64,000 nucleotides of DNA from Ceratopteris richardii (lineage: Eukaryota; Streptophyta; Polypodiopsida; Polypodiales; Pteridaceae), in contig CM035417.1 in assembly GCA_020310875.1 (NCBI GenBank), positions 103,352,647-103,416,646 of the forward strand, read 5' to 3'. The notes under the pieces are model-generated. The model had not been told where the DNA came from. It was given only the letters and a program-made list of their open reading frames with translations, and made no database searches. Both the position numbers and the translations under genes were made by a program. This document shows, one piece after another, positions 1 through 11,869 of this stretch (position 1 is the first letter of the stretch; the number at the start of each line of letters is the position of its first letter).

Positions 1-489
1 GTCTGTCGTCTGTCATGATTTGGTCTGTCGCGATAGACGGTGTCTGTCGCGATAGACGATGTCTGTCGTGAAATTTTGGTCTGTCGCGATAGACGGTGTC
101 TGTCGCGATAGACGGTGTCTGTCGCGAAATTTTGGTCTGTCGCGATAGACGGTGTCTGTCGCGATAGACGCTGTCTGTCGTGGATTTCTGTCTGTTGCGA
201 TAGACGGTGTCTGTCGCGATAGATGCTGTCTGTGGTGGAATTTTGGTCTGTCGTGATAGACGGTGTCTGTCGCGATAGACGGGGTCTATCGTGGATTTCT
301 GTCTGTCGCGATAGACGGTGTCTGTCGCGATAGACGCTGTCTGTCGTGGAATTTTGGTCTATCGCGATAGACGGTGTCTGTCGCGATAGACGGGGTCTAT
401 CGTGGATTTCTGTCTGTCGCGATAGATGGTGTCTGTCGCGATAGACAGTGTCTGTCGCGATAGACGGTGTCTGTCGCGATAGACTGAAA
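1..489. repeat. Tandem palindromic array in Gypsy A2 leader
   Basis: About fifteen units of roughly 17-19 bp with consensus GTCTGTCGCGATAGACG, interspersed with shorter variants in which the second half is replaced by TGGATTTCT or TGGAATTTTG. The core TCGCGA is palindromic and the flanks are nearly so. The array is cut by the window edge. The same array stands at 38916-39544 in copy A. Confidence 0.95.
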
Positions 490-583
490 AAACGCAAATT
501 TTTGAGAAACTTCTAGTGATTTAGAGTGCCCTAATGGTGTAGGTTACCGTGCCCAACATGCATTCACAAAATTTTAAGTTTTT

Positions 584-603
584 CTGTCTGTCGCGACAGA
601 CAG
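584..603. repeat. Perfect 20-bp palindrome in Gypsy leader
   Basis: CTGTCTGTCGCGACAGACAG equals its own reverse complement. It lies between the tandem array and the primer-binding site and shares the array core. In copy A the equivalent site (39643-39662) has one change, CG to CA, in the centre. Confidence 0.9.
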
Positions 604-971
604 AGGTCGTCGTCCCGGGACCTGTGCAAAGTCTGTCGTACCTGCGCACACTGCTGGAGGAGGTGGTACAGCAAGTTCCTGCAACAAAAGCTCAAAAACA
701 CACCAAAAACAGATAGCATGCAAGCTCTCTCTCGCTCTCTCTCACAATGAAATGAGGGAAATGAGGTGGGGGGTGTAATATGACCAAAAAACTGAAATTT
801 TTTGTGGAGATGGAGATGGAGGTGGGAGATGGTGGAGATGATGATGGTGATGATGGTGATGCGAAAGTAAGGAAAAAATGAAGAAAAATTAAGAGAAAGA
901 AGGATATTACCTATAACTCCAATGTCTCAACTCGACGTCTTACCATCACACGCTCGTCCTCGAAGCTCTCT

Positions 972-988
972 CCCCGGCAACGGCGCCA
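972..988 (-). other. Primer-binding site, tRNA-Asp type
   Basis: The plus strand reads CCCCGGCAACGGCGCCA, matching the 3' end of plant tRNA-Asp including CCA, so the minus strand carries the complementary primer-binding site. It is 7 bp from the LTR and fixes the element as minus-strand. Confidence 0.9.
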
Positions 989-995
989 AATTTGG

Positions 996-1587
996 TGTCA
1001 CTCTAGCACAATGGTGAGTACCAACGTGAGAAGATTCACCTCATAATTGTCAATCCGTGGAGACATGAGGACTAGTATGAAGACTATGAGCAAGTAAAGG
1101 CACAAGTGCGTGAGTGAGAAGCACACAAGCATGCACACACATACACACACACGCGCACACAAGGCAAGAACAAGGAGAGGAACAATGGAGTTCTTTGCAT
1201 TCATCAAAAGATTTCTTACATAAGCTCAATTCACAAACAATCTACCCCCAAAAATGAGCTCTCTAGCTCTTTTTATAGTTTTCTAACTAGCTTTGGTCTT
1301 GTCCAGACCTAGTGTCCGGCCTAGTTAAAAATTAGGTTCTAGAGTCTATTTGAGGGCTCAAACAGAGTCTAAAAATTATGAAAATTGATATGTCGCTAGT
1401 TCTAATACTCCTCAAGCTCGAGGACTCCTCGGCTTGCACAAAATGGAGTCTATTCTACCAAAAACGGGATTTACAATGTTTGTGTAGTGATTAAAATCAC
1501 TTGAGTTGTAAATAGTCCGTGGGAAAAAAATGATTTGGCCTTGTTGCCGTATTGTGCATGACTCCTCTGATGCTTTGTATGCCAACA
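996..1587 (-). repeat. 5' LTR of Gypsy A2
   Basis: 592 bp, reading TGTCACTCT to GCCAACA on the plus strand, the same length as both LTRs of copy A. It contains a CA-rich tract near 1130-1160 and a TATAAAAAG box on the minus strand near 1270. Many substitutions separate it from the LTRs at 23312 and 40055. Confidence 0.92.
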
Positions 1588-2097
1588 CCAAGTTCCTTTC
1601 TTTTGCTTCAGGTAGAGATATGCATGTCCAATAAAGGTGAACAAAGTCATCGCACCATATGCATCTCCTTGATTGATTAAAAGGATTTTTAATTGGTTCT
1701 TGAACTTGGATTTTAATTTCTTAACCTTGCATATTTTTCAATATAATAATTTCAATCAATAGAGTTTCCACGTTTTTAGTAAGAGGATCAATTTAAGTAC
1801 AAGTTGAGCAATTTTTGGACCTTCTCTAGTTTGATTCAATTGATCAACTTCAATTATAGGCACGTTACCTTTAGGTGATCCTTCCCTAGCACTTATGCAT
1901 TTGAAAAATCTTTCCCATCATTGTGCTAGGCCATGAGCCTCAACCTTTACTATCTCCGAGCCAAAAGTTAGACTAGCCAGCAGTTAGACCATTACCTGTG
2001 TCTACATCTTCTAATCTAGGCTCTAACTCTTTTCCTTGAGACGCTTCTAGCATATCTAGAAATACTTTTAGTTTATTTGGTTCTAAGATTGTCCTAA
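1588..2097. other. No gene recognised; AT-rich flank
   Basis: AT-rich sequence with scattered short minus-strand open stretches that may extend the relic at 2098-2637. I recognise no motif, RNA gene or LTR end here. Confidence 0.5.
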
Positions 2098-2637
2098 GGT
2101 TTGAGGTAACGGATTAAATTTGACTTCAAATTCAATGAAGGCTTTTTTAATATGCATGTCACTATTGGAGAACTCAATCCATCATAAAAATGGTATCCTG
2201 TTGTTTTTACTATAATCCTCATATGAGAATTCGACAAAGAGCTGGTTCTTAAAATTATCCCATGTTAAGTTATCAACCACTCTAAGTCAAATTCACTCAT
2301 GTGTAAAGCCATTAGATATCCTTATGAACATTTCTTTTTTGATAGCTACAGGCAACCCATATTGATCAACTAGTTGATCAAAATATAAAAAATATAATGC
2401 TACATTTAGCTCATTGAATTCCCCCCTATTGGCCTTAATGAAGTCTATAATTTTTCATACCCATTGTTCTTCAAAATTATACAACAGATTGTTAAGTCTA
2501 GATGCAATAGCAAGAAGGGAAGTATAATAATGAAATTCATGAAGAATACCTTCAATCAATCTCTCTTCTTCACTTGATGGGTCACTTGATGGGTCTGTGA
2601 TGATCCTTAACACCAACTCCAAGTGATCATCCAACTC
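2098..2637 (-). pseudogene. Degenerate coding relic, possibly retrotransposon gag
   Basis: The minus strand reads as a protein-like sequence of about 180 codons with only a few stops. It begins near 2637 with an acidic segment rich in Glu and Leu and runs into a stretch with the pattern W-D-N-F-K-N-Q-L-F-V-E-F near 2250. That pattern resembles the W..(F/L)K..F...F motif of Gypsy-type gag domains. In-frame stops lie near 2460, 2290 and 2190. It sits just downstream of Copia A in that element's orientation, but it is not Copia-like, so it is probably older DNA that Copia A entered. The family assignment is a guess; the coding character is directly visible. Confidence 0.45.
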
Positions 2638-2800
2638 CTAAGGCTCGTCAAGTTATCATGGAACATTTCACATCGGGTTTAAGTTTCACATCACTTTTAC
2701 TCTAAATTTGGAGATGTGAGTGCCTCCACATGTCATTTATCATAAATAATAAAATCCATAGCCTAAAAAATAATACTTTAGAGCTTGTTCTTATGTAACA

Positions 2801-2815
2801 TTGCCCCCCTCAAGC
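2801..2815 (-). other. Polypurine tract of Copia A
   Basis: The plus-strand pyrimidine run TTGCCCCCCTCAAGC lies directly next to TGTTAC (minus-strand reading), the expected start of the 3' LTR. Confidence 0.75.
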
Positions 2816-4100
2816 TATAAATCCAAAGCTTTGACTCCAAGTAGAACTTTGATTCGCTTGAGCTTTTGAGCATCCACTGCTCTTGTGAGTATATCTGCTA
2901 ATTGATCTTTAGTTCCAACATGTTGAATATCAATATCATCATTCACCACCTTCTCTCGGATATAGTGGTAGTGTACTTCAATGTGTTTGGTTCTTGCATG
3001 GTACACTGGATTAGACACGAGCTGTAATGAACTTGCATTATCTCCAAAGAGTAGTGGACGTGCTGTAGAAAGATTGATATATTCATAAAGCTTCAAATAC
3101 CACATAATCTTACATGTTGCATTTGTAAGGCTTCTATATTCAGCTTCTGTGCTTGAAAGGGCTACTATGGGCTGATTTTTAGAACTCCATGAAACCAAAT
3201 TATTACCTGCAAATATCAGATATCCACTTGTACTCCTTTTGTCATCCTTATTTCCAGCCCAATCCACATCGCTCTATGCTTTCAAATCCATACCATCATG
3301 ATATTTATAACCCAAACTTTCAGTTAATGTACCCTTCAAATATCTCAAGACCCTTTTCGCTTCTTGCATATGAACATCTTTGGGTTTGTTCATGAATTGA
3401 GACAATGTACTTACACTAAATGTAATATCCGGCCTTGTTAATGTTGCATATATAAGAGAACCAATCAAAGACCTGTAGATAAGTGGATCTTCTAAAGATT
3501 CACCATCTTCAACACTGTACTTCACATTGGGTTCCATTGGATTACTGATACTCTTGCAATGCTCCATGCCATATTTCTTTAACAAATTTGAAATATACTT
3601 CCTTTATAGAAGATATACACCATCTTCTTTCTTCAAAACTTTGATTCCAAGAATATATGTCAATTCTCCTAAATCTGAAATTTTAAATTAAGATCCAAGC
3701 TCTGATTTGATCCTGACTATCTCACCTTCATTCTTTCCTATTATTATCAAGTCATCCACATAAATTGAGATATAAACAATCAATGATCCTTCAATTTTAA
3801 CATACAAAGAAGTATCTGCATTTGAACACCTGTATCCTTGCTTTTTAGGAAACTTTACCAATCTAAAATTCCAAGCCCTTGGAGCTTGCTTAAGACCATA
3901 CAATGCTTTCAAGAGTTTACATACATGCATAGGCTTCTTGGGATCATCATAACCTGCTGGTTGCTCCATGTACACATCTTCTTTTAAATCACCATTGAGA
4001 AATGTATTTTTGATATCTAATTGACAAAGATTCCATACCTTGCTTGTGAGAACACTTATTAATGTCCTTATTGTTGATATCTTTGCAACAGAAGAAAATG
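2815..4100 (-). pseudogene. Copia A reverse transcriptase and RNase H, broken
   Basis: Three overlapping minus-strand fragments give a Copia RT-RNase H. The first (3688-3975) has the [15 protein letters not shown] block and the YVDD catalytic box. The second (3274-3585) has the GSLIYATLTRPDI block, and the third (2815-3267) has the DWAG..DDKRSTSGY start of RNase H and the HARTKHIEVHYH block near the C-terminus. Frames change between fragments and there is an in-frame stop near 3275, so no functional enzyme can be made. Assignment is by these conserved family motifs. Confidence 0.88.
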
Positions 4101-4545
4101 TCTCCTCATAATTGATGACATAACTCTATGCATAACCTTTACAAACAAGCCGTGCTTTTATATCTACTTACTGAACTATCACTGTTTCTCTTTATCCTGT
4201 ACACCTATTTGTTATCAATTACCTTCATGTTATGTTGCCTTGGAACTAAACTCCATGTATTATTCTCATACAAAGCTATCATTTATTCATCCATTGCTTT
4301 AACCCATTTCTTTACCTTTGATACTTCTTTAAAAGTTGTTGATTTTTGCTCCTCAAGAAGTTTTGCCATATAAGCTTCATCAGAAAATCTTTGCTGTTGC
4401 CTTCTTTCTCTTACTGGATACCTTGATTTACTTCTTGTCCTACCATGCTTTTCTTGCCTTCGAGTTTGAGTTCTTCTTGACGTAGAACCTTCACTTTCTT
4501 CTCCCTATGACTCGATTTCCTTTGAAATCAAATGGAGAATTTTCT

Positions 4546-6050
4546 TCAACTTTTGATTGGGGGAGTTATCTTTTCATGTGTAATTTGAATTTCTGGTGAG
4601 CGTGGAGAACTTGGCTCTTCTTCATGACTTCTTGTAGTTTCTTCTTCATCTACATGCACTTCATCTTTATACCAAGATTTATCTTCATGAAAAATAACAT
4701 CTCTCGAAACAATTACCTCTCCTGTATCTGGGTTCACACATCTATATCCTAGTTGCCCTTCTGCCATACCAATGAAAATCATTTTTTGTGACCTTGGATC
4801 CAACTTTGACCTTAACTTTTGTGGAACATGAACAAAACATATGCTTCCAAAAATTCTACAATTAGAAATATCTCGTTTTGATCCTCAAAACAATTTATAA
4901 GGTGCTTTTTGTACATGACTTTGAGTAGGTGGTAACCTGTTCATCACATAAACTACCATATTGCATGCTTCAGCCCAAAAAGTAAGTGGTAAGTCCTTTT
5001 CATTTAATACGCACCTACCCATCCCCAAGATAGACCTATTTCCTCTTTTGGCCACACCATTTTGTTGAGGTGTGATCTATTTATAGTCTCCTTTTTTATT
5101 CCTTCTTCCTCTAATTATTTAAGAAATTGATTATAAAAATATTCACCTCCTTCATATGATCTCAACCTTCTTATGCTTTGACCGGTTTGCTTTTCAACCA
5201 ATGATTTAAACTTCTTGAACATATCAAATACTTTGGATTTGTATTTCATAAAATAAATGAATGTAAACTTTGAGAAGTCATCAATAAACATTACAAAGTA
5301 CTTGCTACCTGCCATGGACTCTTCTTGAGATGGAACCCATACATCAGTATGAGTCAAGTCCAAAATACCTCTGCTTTGCAATCTTTCTTTTGAAAAAGGA
5401 GTTCATACTTGTTTTCCAAACTGACATGCCTCACAAACAAAATCCAAATCTTGCTTAGGTAGTTGTGGTAGACCTTCAACCAAAGATTTCTTTGCAATAT
5501 CCTTCAATCTTCCAACACTGGTGTGTCCTAATCTTTTATGCCATAAATCCATTTGACTTACTTGAGCCCCACTGACCATTGTATAACCTGCATAATGTGA
5601 AACTTCAACATCATAAGTATATAATCTATTTACCTTTTGTCCTTTTATAACAAAAGTACCATTCTTCTTCTAATAAGCTTACCACTAATTATTGTCAAAA
5701 TCGACCTTCACTCCATTGTCCTCCATCTGTCCAACTGAAATCGAATTTCTTGTAATAGTAGGAACAAACAAAACATCTCTGAGAGTTACATGCTCATTAA
5801 GTGGACAATCACCAATGTAAACTGCTTCATGCTCAGTACTATCTCCTGTAGCAACTGTGACTCTTGGATTTGGCTTGTGTAAGTTCACAAACATATTCAT
5901 GTTGTGACTCATGTGGTTTGAGCAACCACTATCTACATACCAAGTTTTGTTGCTTACCTTCCTCTTATGCATCTTTGTATGCATAGCCATAATAATTTTT
6001 TCCTTCTGTGTTTGAGCCTCCTCTTGCACTATGTTGTTGTTTTGGTGCAT
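4546..6050 (-). pseudogene. Copia A protease and integrase, broken
   Basis: The right part (5685-6050) begins with the plant Copia aspartic-protease signature WYVDSGCSNHMS. It is followed by the VLFVPTITRNSISVGQM segment normally found between protease and integrase. The integrase core lies at 5115-5381, with HTDVW, FIDDFSKFT and an altered second catalytic block (RSYEGGEYF where relatives have RSDGGGEYF), so an active-site Asp is lost. A C-terminal integrase segment with MIFIG and VSRDVIFHEDKSWY lies at 4546-4803. The zinc-binding region between 5400 and 5680 is frameshifted. Confidence 0.85.
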
Positions 6051-6109
6051 GTGATCTTGGCCTCTTCCTCTTTGTCCTCCTCTAAAACCACCTCTTCTCT
6101 TTGGGTTGG

Positions 6110-6952
6110 AGAAGCAATCCCTGGCATAATGACCAACTTTACCACAATAATTACAAGTAAAGTTACCTTGCTGATTTGGTTGAGTCTGTTGACTTTGTTG
6201 TATTGTTCTTCCTCCTCTAGTAGCATTAAAGCTTCCTCTTCCTCTTGCATTGTTGTTGAATCTTCATCCTCCTCTTCAATTTCCTCTACCTCTTGATATA
6301 TTTGATGAAGTATAAAGACCTTGTCCTTGACTACCTCTTTGTGAATGATAAGAGTTCCCATCTTCTATGTTGATTTCTTCATTCATCATGAGCGTTTGTA
6401 AATCTTCAAAGGATGGTAGATTCTCTCGAGTCATGATAGATGTAATGAAATAATTCCATCTTTCATCTTCTCTCAATCCATTTAACATGCTATTAAACTT
6501 TATATCCTCACTAAGAGATGCATCAATCGATGCTAATGTTTCAATAAGAGATTTTACCTCAAGAATATAATCATTAACTGTTTGTTGTGGCTTCTTTTTT
6601 ACTCTTGGCAACTCACCAATAAGTTGTGTTTGCCTTGCTCTATTGGTAGTTGCAATAACCTTTCTAGAGACTCGAAGGATTCTCTAGTATTCAGACCTCT
6701 TATATGTCCAAGCATAGTATTCGAAACTATTTGTGAGATAATAAACAAAACTCTTCTGTCTCTTTCGATCCATTCTTGCTCTCTTGCTCGATCTGCTTGT
6801 GTAGGAGCTTCTGGTAATATCGGCTTCACTTCTATACTTGTTATCAATCCCCAAAGACCTTTAGACATGAGATAAGACTCCTTTCTAAATTGCCACATGT
6901 GATAGTTTCTCCCATCTGATAACTTCTCAATCGATGCACTCAAATCTTCCAT
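6110..6952 (-). pseudogene. Copia A gag, broken
   Basis: The likely start is the Met at 6952, giving MEDLSASIEKLSDGRNYHMW, a typical Copia gag (UBN2-like) N-terminus. It follows the primer-binding site by about 70 bp. The gag core continues in a second frame (6276-6611) with FEDLQTLMMNEE. A zinc knuckle of form C-x2-C-x4-H-x4-C is readable near 6110-6165 (TCNYCGKVGHYARDC) in yet another frame. At least two frameshifts inactivate it. Confidence 0.85.
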
Positions 6953-7019
6953 GTTGAATTGTTGTAAACAAAGAAGATAATTCAATAGGCTTTATGAAAG
7001 ATCTGATAAAAAAACAAAA

Positions 7020-7031
7020 GCTTTGATACCA
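7020..7031 (-). other. Primer-binding site of Copia A
   Basis: The minus strand reads TGGTATCAAAGC, one base from the usual plant initiator-tRNA-Met site TGGTATCAGAGC. It lies 3 bp from the LTR edge at 7035. Confidence 0.82.
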
Positions 7032-9990
7032 CAATGTTATGTGTAAAAACTTGTAAACATCAAACTACACAACGAAACGTGATGAGACCTCCCAAGATCT
7101 TCAAAAGATCAAACAAATATTTCCAAATTTCAAAAATCAAACTTTCCTCCAAACTTTCAAGAAAACAGAAATGGGTGATCGGAGAAAAATAACCACCAAA
7201 AACTCTTTGAGTAAAAGACAGGTCTGATGGAAAAAGCTTTCCATTGCCTAGGCCATTCACATCAAGCACTACTATAGACAAACACTAAATCACTCTGATC
7301 TTTGGATTGAGAATTTGCACTTCCACAATCATAGATCTTTCATGTTTTGATCTATTGCTTTTGTTTCGAGGGGGAAGGTCGATATAGTTTTTAGTGGAGC
7401 TAGAACATTTTGTTTTGTTTGTTGACTAATAAATAGCTGCCACATGGAATTGCCTCACAATCTCTTCATTGGCGCCAGGCTGTGTGAATCCACACTAAGT
7501 TTAGAGGTTAATAAAGCTATTATTGCAAAAAAAAAATTGTATGCATTATTTTCTATTTCTTATAGGTTTTTCTCATTGTATTTATCGGATAAATTCCATT
7601 TGAATAATGAGGCTAAGAAAAATTTGGTTCACTTATTTTTGTTGTATTGCTGACTTTGAAGGTTCATAAAAAAGCTTATTGTTTTACATATGATCCCTGT
7701 GGGAATCGAACCTCTTACATCATAATCATGAAGATTTTCTCATAAGCCATGAAGCCAACCCAAATCCTCATAACTTTAAATCCATTGACACTCCTCACTT
7801 GTATTGGAATTGAAGACTTTTCCCTCAATTGATCAGCTATAAAGACTTCTCTCATTATAGAATTGAATATGAGGCCTTGCCCACAAAAATGGTTCGGCAT
7901 AATGTACCTATTTCTTTAGGAAAAGAAATTTTCGACATTCTTCTCAAGATATATTAGCTTTCAAAGAACAATCCTCTTCTCATTCAAGTACTGCTTGGAT
8001 GGATAAAGACATTGATGTTGAAACCCATGTTTTCTATTTTTCATTACATTACACGTCTTAAGTTACACGCTTAACTGTGTTTGGTTCCAAAAGTAGAGAT
8101 TCAATTCTCTCTGATACCACATTTCAAATTGATTATCCGCTTTGGAGCTTTGTGAACTTGGCCGTCCAAGAGAGAGGATGGGAACCATGGACCTTTCTTA
8201 TCAAAAGAAGGATTCAAGTGTCCCCTGAGAGGAGCCCATGCCCCCCCCCCCCCCAAAGAGACCTTGTGCACCCAAGATAGTTGTTCGATGCCCCAAAATC
8301 TGACCATGAGTGTGTGTACATGAGCAAGGAGGAGTTGAACATCATTGTCAGTCCCTTCCTCTTGTTGCAAAAGACTTTGGCACATAAGCTTCTATATGAG
8401 CCCACTTTTGGTGCCGATGCATGGTCATGTGGGATGAAGGGAATGCTTGCATGTGCAAGTCATGACTGAACTTCAGAGAGGGAAGAAGAACCATCCAATT
8501 TCTTCATCTACGCCCTCCCCCTCTAAATGAGCATCAAGATCCTACCCATCTTCACTCAAATATCAATAGCTTCCTCATTTTAGATCCAAATGGAGTGATT
8601 GCACTTATTATGGAATCTTGACTTAGCTATCCATGGACTGCCTAAAAGATATCATTTGGCTACATTCAACAACCTGTACGAAGCTTCAAAGTTGTCTCTC
8701 CATTACTAGTGAGCCTCATTGGAGTACTTTTTTGACACAAGGATGATTAGTGGCGACTTAAAGACTCAAGGGAACTAAGTGGTGATCATTTTTAGCACCT
8801 GTGCTATATGTGCAAGTAGATTTTTTGATACTTAAGATAAGTTTTCTTGTGAATTTATGCATATCTACTCTCTTTTATGTATTGTTTAGCATCTAGGATA
8901 AACTTAGCCATGTTATACATGCATATGTGCTTGCCCATATGCTTGTTAAGCTATGCACTTTTAACCAAAGTAGGATGGTAGCATAGTTTCTTGCATGTAT
9001 GGCAAGGAGAAAGTAAAAACATTTAGTGTTCTTATAAGTTTATCCATACTGGAAGCACGTTCATCATTATACAGAGTGTGTAGTGCCCTTTGGTTATTTT
9101 GGTTGTATATTGTGTGCTCACCAACACACTTGTCTTGAAGTGCATGTAGAGCACTTGGTTAAATTTTTTTCATTGTCGATTTCTTCTCCAAATGCTATCG
9201 AAATTTTTAAAATTTGCATGGATAGTTGATTGATGCATAAAAAGTAGAGAGCATACTAATAGTGTTTGTTGATTTTTTTTTTCTTATGCAAAGACTTGTG
9301 ATATGTTAGTTTCCACTATCACTTTTTAAGACACATTGATAAGAAAAAAGGAGAAAATAAACAAAAGCATAAAAGGGAACTTACACTTTCATAGTCATGG
9401 ACTCAAAACCTTCTTCACCTCATAGAGAACCATTTAGCATATACCATAGAAATCATGAGCACTAGGATTTCCCAGTAAGAGAGTATGCTTCAGAGCATCT
9501 TGGAGCACGTACGTAGCTCTAAGAAAGATGAAACAATATTTGATATTTCCATATTTATGTGCATTGGGACATCCATCTCCCTTATCCATTTGTGTACGAT
9601 GGCTCTATTTTCTCTATTTTCACATTTGCTCTCAGTTTTGAGATCTATGCTATATCTATTAGAGCTTTCTATACATCATGTAAGCAGCTCAAATTGAAGA
9701 TGAGCCCTAGGTATGCAAGTTAAAGGTAACCATTACCAAAGTTGAAAACATTGAAAACAATCCAAGCACTTTAAAAAGCGGCCCACATGTTGGGGATGTG
9801 GTATCAACGTCTTGGTGCCTGCCAATCACTCTCCACATGATTAAGAATATATACTTCTAGGGTACTTTTGATGACACCCAAAAAGTTGTGCTGGTGGAAT
9901 TTGAAGCCACACATAAATTTATGTCACTTGACTCTACAACTAGTTTAAAACTTACCCTCAATAAACATTGGATTTGTATGTCTTACTTGC

Positions 9991-10215
9991 TCAAGAAAAG
10001 GACAACATCATCAAAATTTCTTTGAATGTCCACATGACAGTGGGTGAATGGTAAGGAAAGTTGGACTTCTTGATCATCCCAAAGGATTCATTTGACATGA
10101 TCATTGGGTTGTCATTTATGGATAAATACATGGTCAAAATGTTGGGTAAATGGATGGAAAAAATAATCTTTGGCATTAAAGGGAAGGAAATTGATCAAGC
10201 AAAAGACAAAGCATC
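9991..10215 (+). pseudogene. Retropepsin-like relic (Gypsy type)
   Basis: The plus strand reads through a protease-like segment with one stop (TAA near 10051). The pattern is N-V-H-M-T-V-G-E-W, then G-K-L-D-F-L-I-I-P-K-D, then F-D-M-I-I-G-L-S-F-M-D-K-Y. This resembles the second half of Gypsy or RVP_2-type aspartic proteases, where F.V.P...FD.ILG.DWL..Y is typical. The DSGA half is not readable upstream. No matching LTRs were found, so it is an isolated fragment. Lys-rich sequence follows to about 10300. Confidence 0.45.
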
Positions 10216-10413
10216 ACAACCTCCAATAGAGCATAAAGACATAAAGGAAAAGCACAAGTGCAAGAAAAAGCATCAAATATTAAAAACGTACATCGCATGA
10301 TGGAAGACCATAAAGAATATAGGATAGTTAAAGAAGGGGTACATGAACAACACATGCCTCACTAAGAAAATTGAAAGGAAAAATAATTAGTACAAAATAA
10401 GAGGCTCCAAGAA

Positions 10414-10572
10414 GGGAACAAGAAAAAAGAAGTGCGAAAGAGTCCATGCTACTTCACCTTCTTGAAGGTAGAATTAGGGTGGCTTCACACTAAGGGAACA
10501 AGAAAAAGAAGTGCGAAAGAGTCCATGCTACTTGACCTTCTTGAAGGTAGAATTAGGGTGGCTTCACACTAG
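10414..10572. repeat. Tandem duplication of about 80 bp
   Basis: Two adjacent copies (10414-10493 and 10494-10572) of a segment beginning GGGAACAAGAAAAA and ending GGCTTCACACTA, differing by about two positions including one A in the poly-A run. Confidence 0.9.
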
Positions 10573-10827
10573 GGTGGTGGAACAAAGATAGAAAATCTTT
10601 TAAGTTCCATTCGGAACAAGAGAAAAGTAGATTGTTCCGCCATCCATCTATTCACATGTAAGGGTGGAACAACGATCTTTTAATTTTGTGTCGCCCCTAG
10701 TGTGAATGCAAGAGGTGCTAGAATTAACAAATGAAATGAGCTAATTCAAATTTCTTCATCATAGTTTAAATAATTTCAGCATTAAAAAATTATTGTATCA
10801 CAGTTGGTGAAATATTATATTCTTTAT

Positions 10828-11855
10828 TGTTGGAGTTTATTGATCTCCAAAGTACAGCTAGAAGTAGGTGAAACTCAACAGGACCTAGTTGACTTTTTCA
10901 CAAACTTGTATGCACAGACCAGTTTTCTTGCAGAGCAAACTGCTCTTTACTCACTTAGAATTTTCCAAAACTGTTTCACACACATAAACTAGACTCTAAG
11001 AGCTTTCCAACAAGCTATAGAACACCTCAAATGGATAAATACACAATGAGCTATGACCTCTGCAATATGCAGCTTTAATGGAGACCTTGAAACAGAGATG
11101 AACCCGAGGACACACATCACTTGCAGAGACTACTGCTCTTAACTCACAACTCCAATGAATCTTAAACTTTCCCGAATACATGTAGACTTTGAGAGCTTTC
11201 TAACAAGCCAAAGAACACATGATTTAGATACATACACAAGGAGATATGACCTCTGCAAGTTTGAGGTTTAATAGAGACCTTCAGTAGGGGGTAAAACTAG
11301 AGAACACACACTACTTGCAGAGAGTACTGCTCTCAGCTCACAAATCCAATGATTATGAAAATTTACAGGACAAAAGTAGACGAGCTTTCAAATGAGCTAT
11401 CAAACATGTAATTTGGATATATAATGAGGGAGATACAAGCTCTGCAATCTCTGCATACAAAACTACAGCAGCATAGAAATACACATATGACTCTCTTGGA
11501 CATCCCACAAGATCACGACTTTTCTCCTCTTTTTATAGCATGGGAAACTAATCTAAAACCTTCCTAATACATCTAAATTCGTGGTAGACACTTGGATGGA
11601 GGTATTACATGACTCAAGTGCTCAAATAAGCAAAGTATTGATGGACTTTGAGAAGTAGCCACATCGACCTTCCACTAGGACACCACTACAGCTCCCTTGT
11701 GACTCACTAATTTGACTCACCATGTTCTAGAACTCACGTGGTATTTTTGCTACATTTTATGAATAATATGAGCCTTCTTGAAGTATTTGAAGACTTCTCA
11801 AAGGTATTTACATAATTTGAAACTTGTACCCTACATAAAACAAATGTTCGCAACA
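10828..11855 (-). repeat. 3' LTR of Copia B
   Basis: Plus strand TGTTGGAG to TTCGCAACA. A TATAAAAAG box lies on the minus strand at 11529-11537. The outer end contains a short inverted repeat (TGGAG...CTCCA). The LTR includes several degenerate internal repeats of about 190 bp containing CTTGCAGAG and GAGCTTTC words. Confidence 0.93.
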
Positions 11856-11869
11856 TTCTCCCCCTCAAG
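11856..11869 (-). other. Polypurine tract of Copia B
   Basis: Minus strand CTTGAGGGGGAGAA directly abuts the 3' LTR start TGTTGCG. Confidence 0.9.

Larger units (their letters stand above)
1..1587 (-). mobile_element. Partial Ty3/Gypsy element (copy A2): leader and 5' LTR
   Basis: This is the 5' end of a minus-strand Gypsy element whose coding part lies beyond the left window edge. From right to left it has a 592-bp LTR, a tRNA-Asp primer-binding site, a leader, and a tandem palindromic array. The same order occurs in the complete copy at 38916-40646, with clear but imperfect identity. The flank right of the LTR begins CCAAG; the matching target duplication cannot be checked because the other end is outside the window. 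The LTR differs from copy A at many sites, so A2 is a separate insertion and not a recent duplicate. Confidence 0.9.
2801..7034 (-). mobile_element. Degenerate Ty1/Copia element A (internal region)
   Basis: Minus-strand internal region bounded by a polypurine tract at 2801-2815 and an initiator-Met-type primer-binding site at 7020-7031. It holds gag, protease, integrase, reverse transcriptase and RNase H in Copia order, broken into at least eight frames. LTR inner edges are visible (plus strand ...GTAACA ending at 2800 and TGTTATGTG starting at 7035), but I could not find matching full LTRs or target duplications. At least one LTR is therefore deleted or badly decayed. Confidence 0.88.
7035..10827. 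other. Gene-poor stretch with decayed repeats
   Basis: The left part should contain the 5' LTR of Copia A, but its outer end was not found. A 14-base C run lies at 8241-8254. A tRNA-Met-PBS-like word (TCTGATACCA) occurs near 8118, suggesting another decayed LTR element with no confirmable partner. The only coding relic I can support is at 9991-10215, and a local tandem duplication lies at 10414-10572. No host gene is recognised. Confidence 0.55.

Noticed and set aside
1..489. CRISPR-like array
   Set aside because: The repeats are contiguous with no unique spacers, recur in a retrotransposon leader and lie in plant-like DNA.
972..988. tRNA-Asp-like sequence as a tRNA gene
   Set aside because: Only the last 17 bases match, and they sit beside an LTR; it is a primer-binding site.
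7690..7730. TGGGAATCGAACC, resembling the T-arm of a tRNA on the minus strand
   Set aside because: No acceptor pairing or anticodon arm could be assembled around it, so it is not supported as a tRNA.
8101..8470. Short open frames around the C14 run, possibly a gene or an LTR with primer-binding site
   Set aside because: No domain, no partner LTR and only a loose primer-binding-site word; support is too weak.
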